Assembly (NCBI GenBank): GCA_036583965.1
Contig: JAZBQD010000015.1
Location: 66,618,330-66,682,329, forward strand
DNA from: Prunella strophiata
Lineage: Eukaryota > Chordata > Aves > Passeriformes > Prunellidae
DNA length: 64,000 nt
Direction: 5' to 3'
How positions within the stretch are numbered: the stretch's first letter is position 1; the number at the start of each line of letters is the position of its first letter. This document shows positions 63,265 to 64,000 of the stretch, in pieces. Both the position numbers and the translations under genes were made by a program. The notes below the pieces were generated by a model. It ran no database searches. It had not been told where the DNA came from and saw only the letters and a program-made list of their open reading frames with translations.

Positions 63265-64000
63265 CTTTTAAAAAACCACAGCCCACAAAGCTGTCAGAAC
63301 TATTGAGGACTTTCAGGTTTACATAGATCTAATCATAGATGGCTGTTGTTATTTTTACAATTTATCTGATCCCAAAATGATCTGTGTGGAAATACTTCTC
63401 ATTTTCCTGTTGTCCTGACCTTTTTCAAAATCAAGGCCGAGGAAAGAAAAAAAAAAAAAAAAATTAACTTTGAGGGAAAAACCCCTTCAAAATCACCCTG
63501 AATCAGAGCTTTCTGGTTGAGAGTCCTAATGAGCTCAATATATTAGAACTCATAGCAGGACAGAAAAAAACCTTAAAGCTAATGGCAGATAGAGCTGGGA
63601 GTTTTACCTCAGTGTGGCAGGTTAACATCACCCTGTGAATGATAATGGATTAAACCTGAAGCTGGAAAATGCTGTAATCTCTCTTGTGACTGGGAAATCA
63701 GGAAGAAAAAACTGCATTGCTGATATAAACCAGGCAGTCTAACAGTTTTACCGATGGCAGAAAATCTCATTCTCACACCCAGGAGGTGTCTGGGAGCTGA
63801 GAGCACCTGTGTCAGGTCAGGTATTTCACAGTTCTGTGTGTTTATTGTGGTATTTCTCAGTGTTTTAAAAAAAAAAAAATATAGCTACCTATTTCTTGAC
63901 TAAAGGATTCATCTGTTAATGATTAATAAAATCATATAGGTCACAGAGAGGTAAAATAGTTTCCAACAGAAGGAATATGGAGCAGCAGATGATGCAGGTT
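63265..64000. other. Unique sequence with poly-A runs, no gene seen
   Basis: Contains A17 at 63447-63463 and A13 near 63867. No recognisable exon or transposon up to the window end. Confidence 0.55.
63447..63463. repeat. Poly-A tract, 17 A
   Basis: Simple A run after 'gaggaaag'. No retroposon body is recognisable to its left. Confidence 0.9.

Noticed and set aside
1..64000. CRISPR arrays, bacterial operons, phage genes, tRNA or rRNA genes
   Set aside because: None seen; the repeat content and composition are those of a bird nuclear genome.

Overview
This window is AT-rich, CpG-poor vertebrate nuclear DNA from a bird, most likely a neoavian and probably a songbird. The evidence is eight recognisable CR1 LINE fragments, with the usual avian 3' ends of the type 'tcatagaat...gttggaa' or 'ccattcta', and several avian LTRs, including an ERVL-like family beginning TGTCCTGGTTT or TGTGCTGGTTTTGG. 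I recognise no complete gene, no known coding exon, no rRNA, tRNA or snRNA, and no CRISPR or operon structure. The DNA reads as a gene desert or a very long intron. Nearly all open reading frames are chance or lie inside repeats.

Layout. 1-745: the 3' part of a CR1 (+) that probably starts before the window. 746-9130: unique AT-rich sequence, interrupted by an old minus-strand LTR (2932-3260) and a GC-richer patch. 9131-9553: CR1 (-). 9554-23848: unique sequence with homopolymer tracts (the largest is T26 at 12887) and a three-copy ~22-bp repeat at 21654. 23849-25610: a cluster holding a CR1 3' end (+), an LTR-like block with CCAAT, TATA and AATAAA signals, a CR1 tail (-) and a perfect 19-bp inverted repeat. 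25611-37716: unique sequence with the longest ORF (27490-28047, 185 codons, unknown) and one CR1 tail (+). 37717-39473: two minus-strand LTRs; the second is a solo LTR with a perfect 5-bp target duplication (AGGTC). 39474-50154: unique sequence with one CR1 (-). 50155-54683: two plus-strand ERVL-like LTRs, the second with a perfect 5-bp duplication (ATGTC). 54684-64000: a homeodomain-motif-rich stretch near 55.6 kb, CR1 (-) copies at 58120 and 61051, and a terminal-exon-like structure at 62792-63264.

No pathway can be described. What the sequence records is transposon history: old, 5'-truncated CR1 copies, LTRs reduced to solo form, and local rearrangements such as a perfect fold-back, short tandem duplications and homopolymer growth. 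I found no convincing new biological system. The most checkable points are the 19-bp fold-back at 25560, the dated solo-LTR insertions, and three exon-like intervals that need RNA or conservation data. All family calls come from recalled consensus patterns, not from a search.
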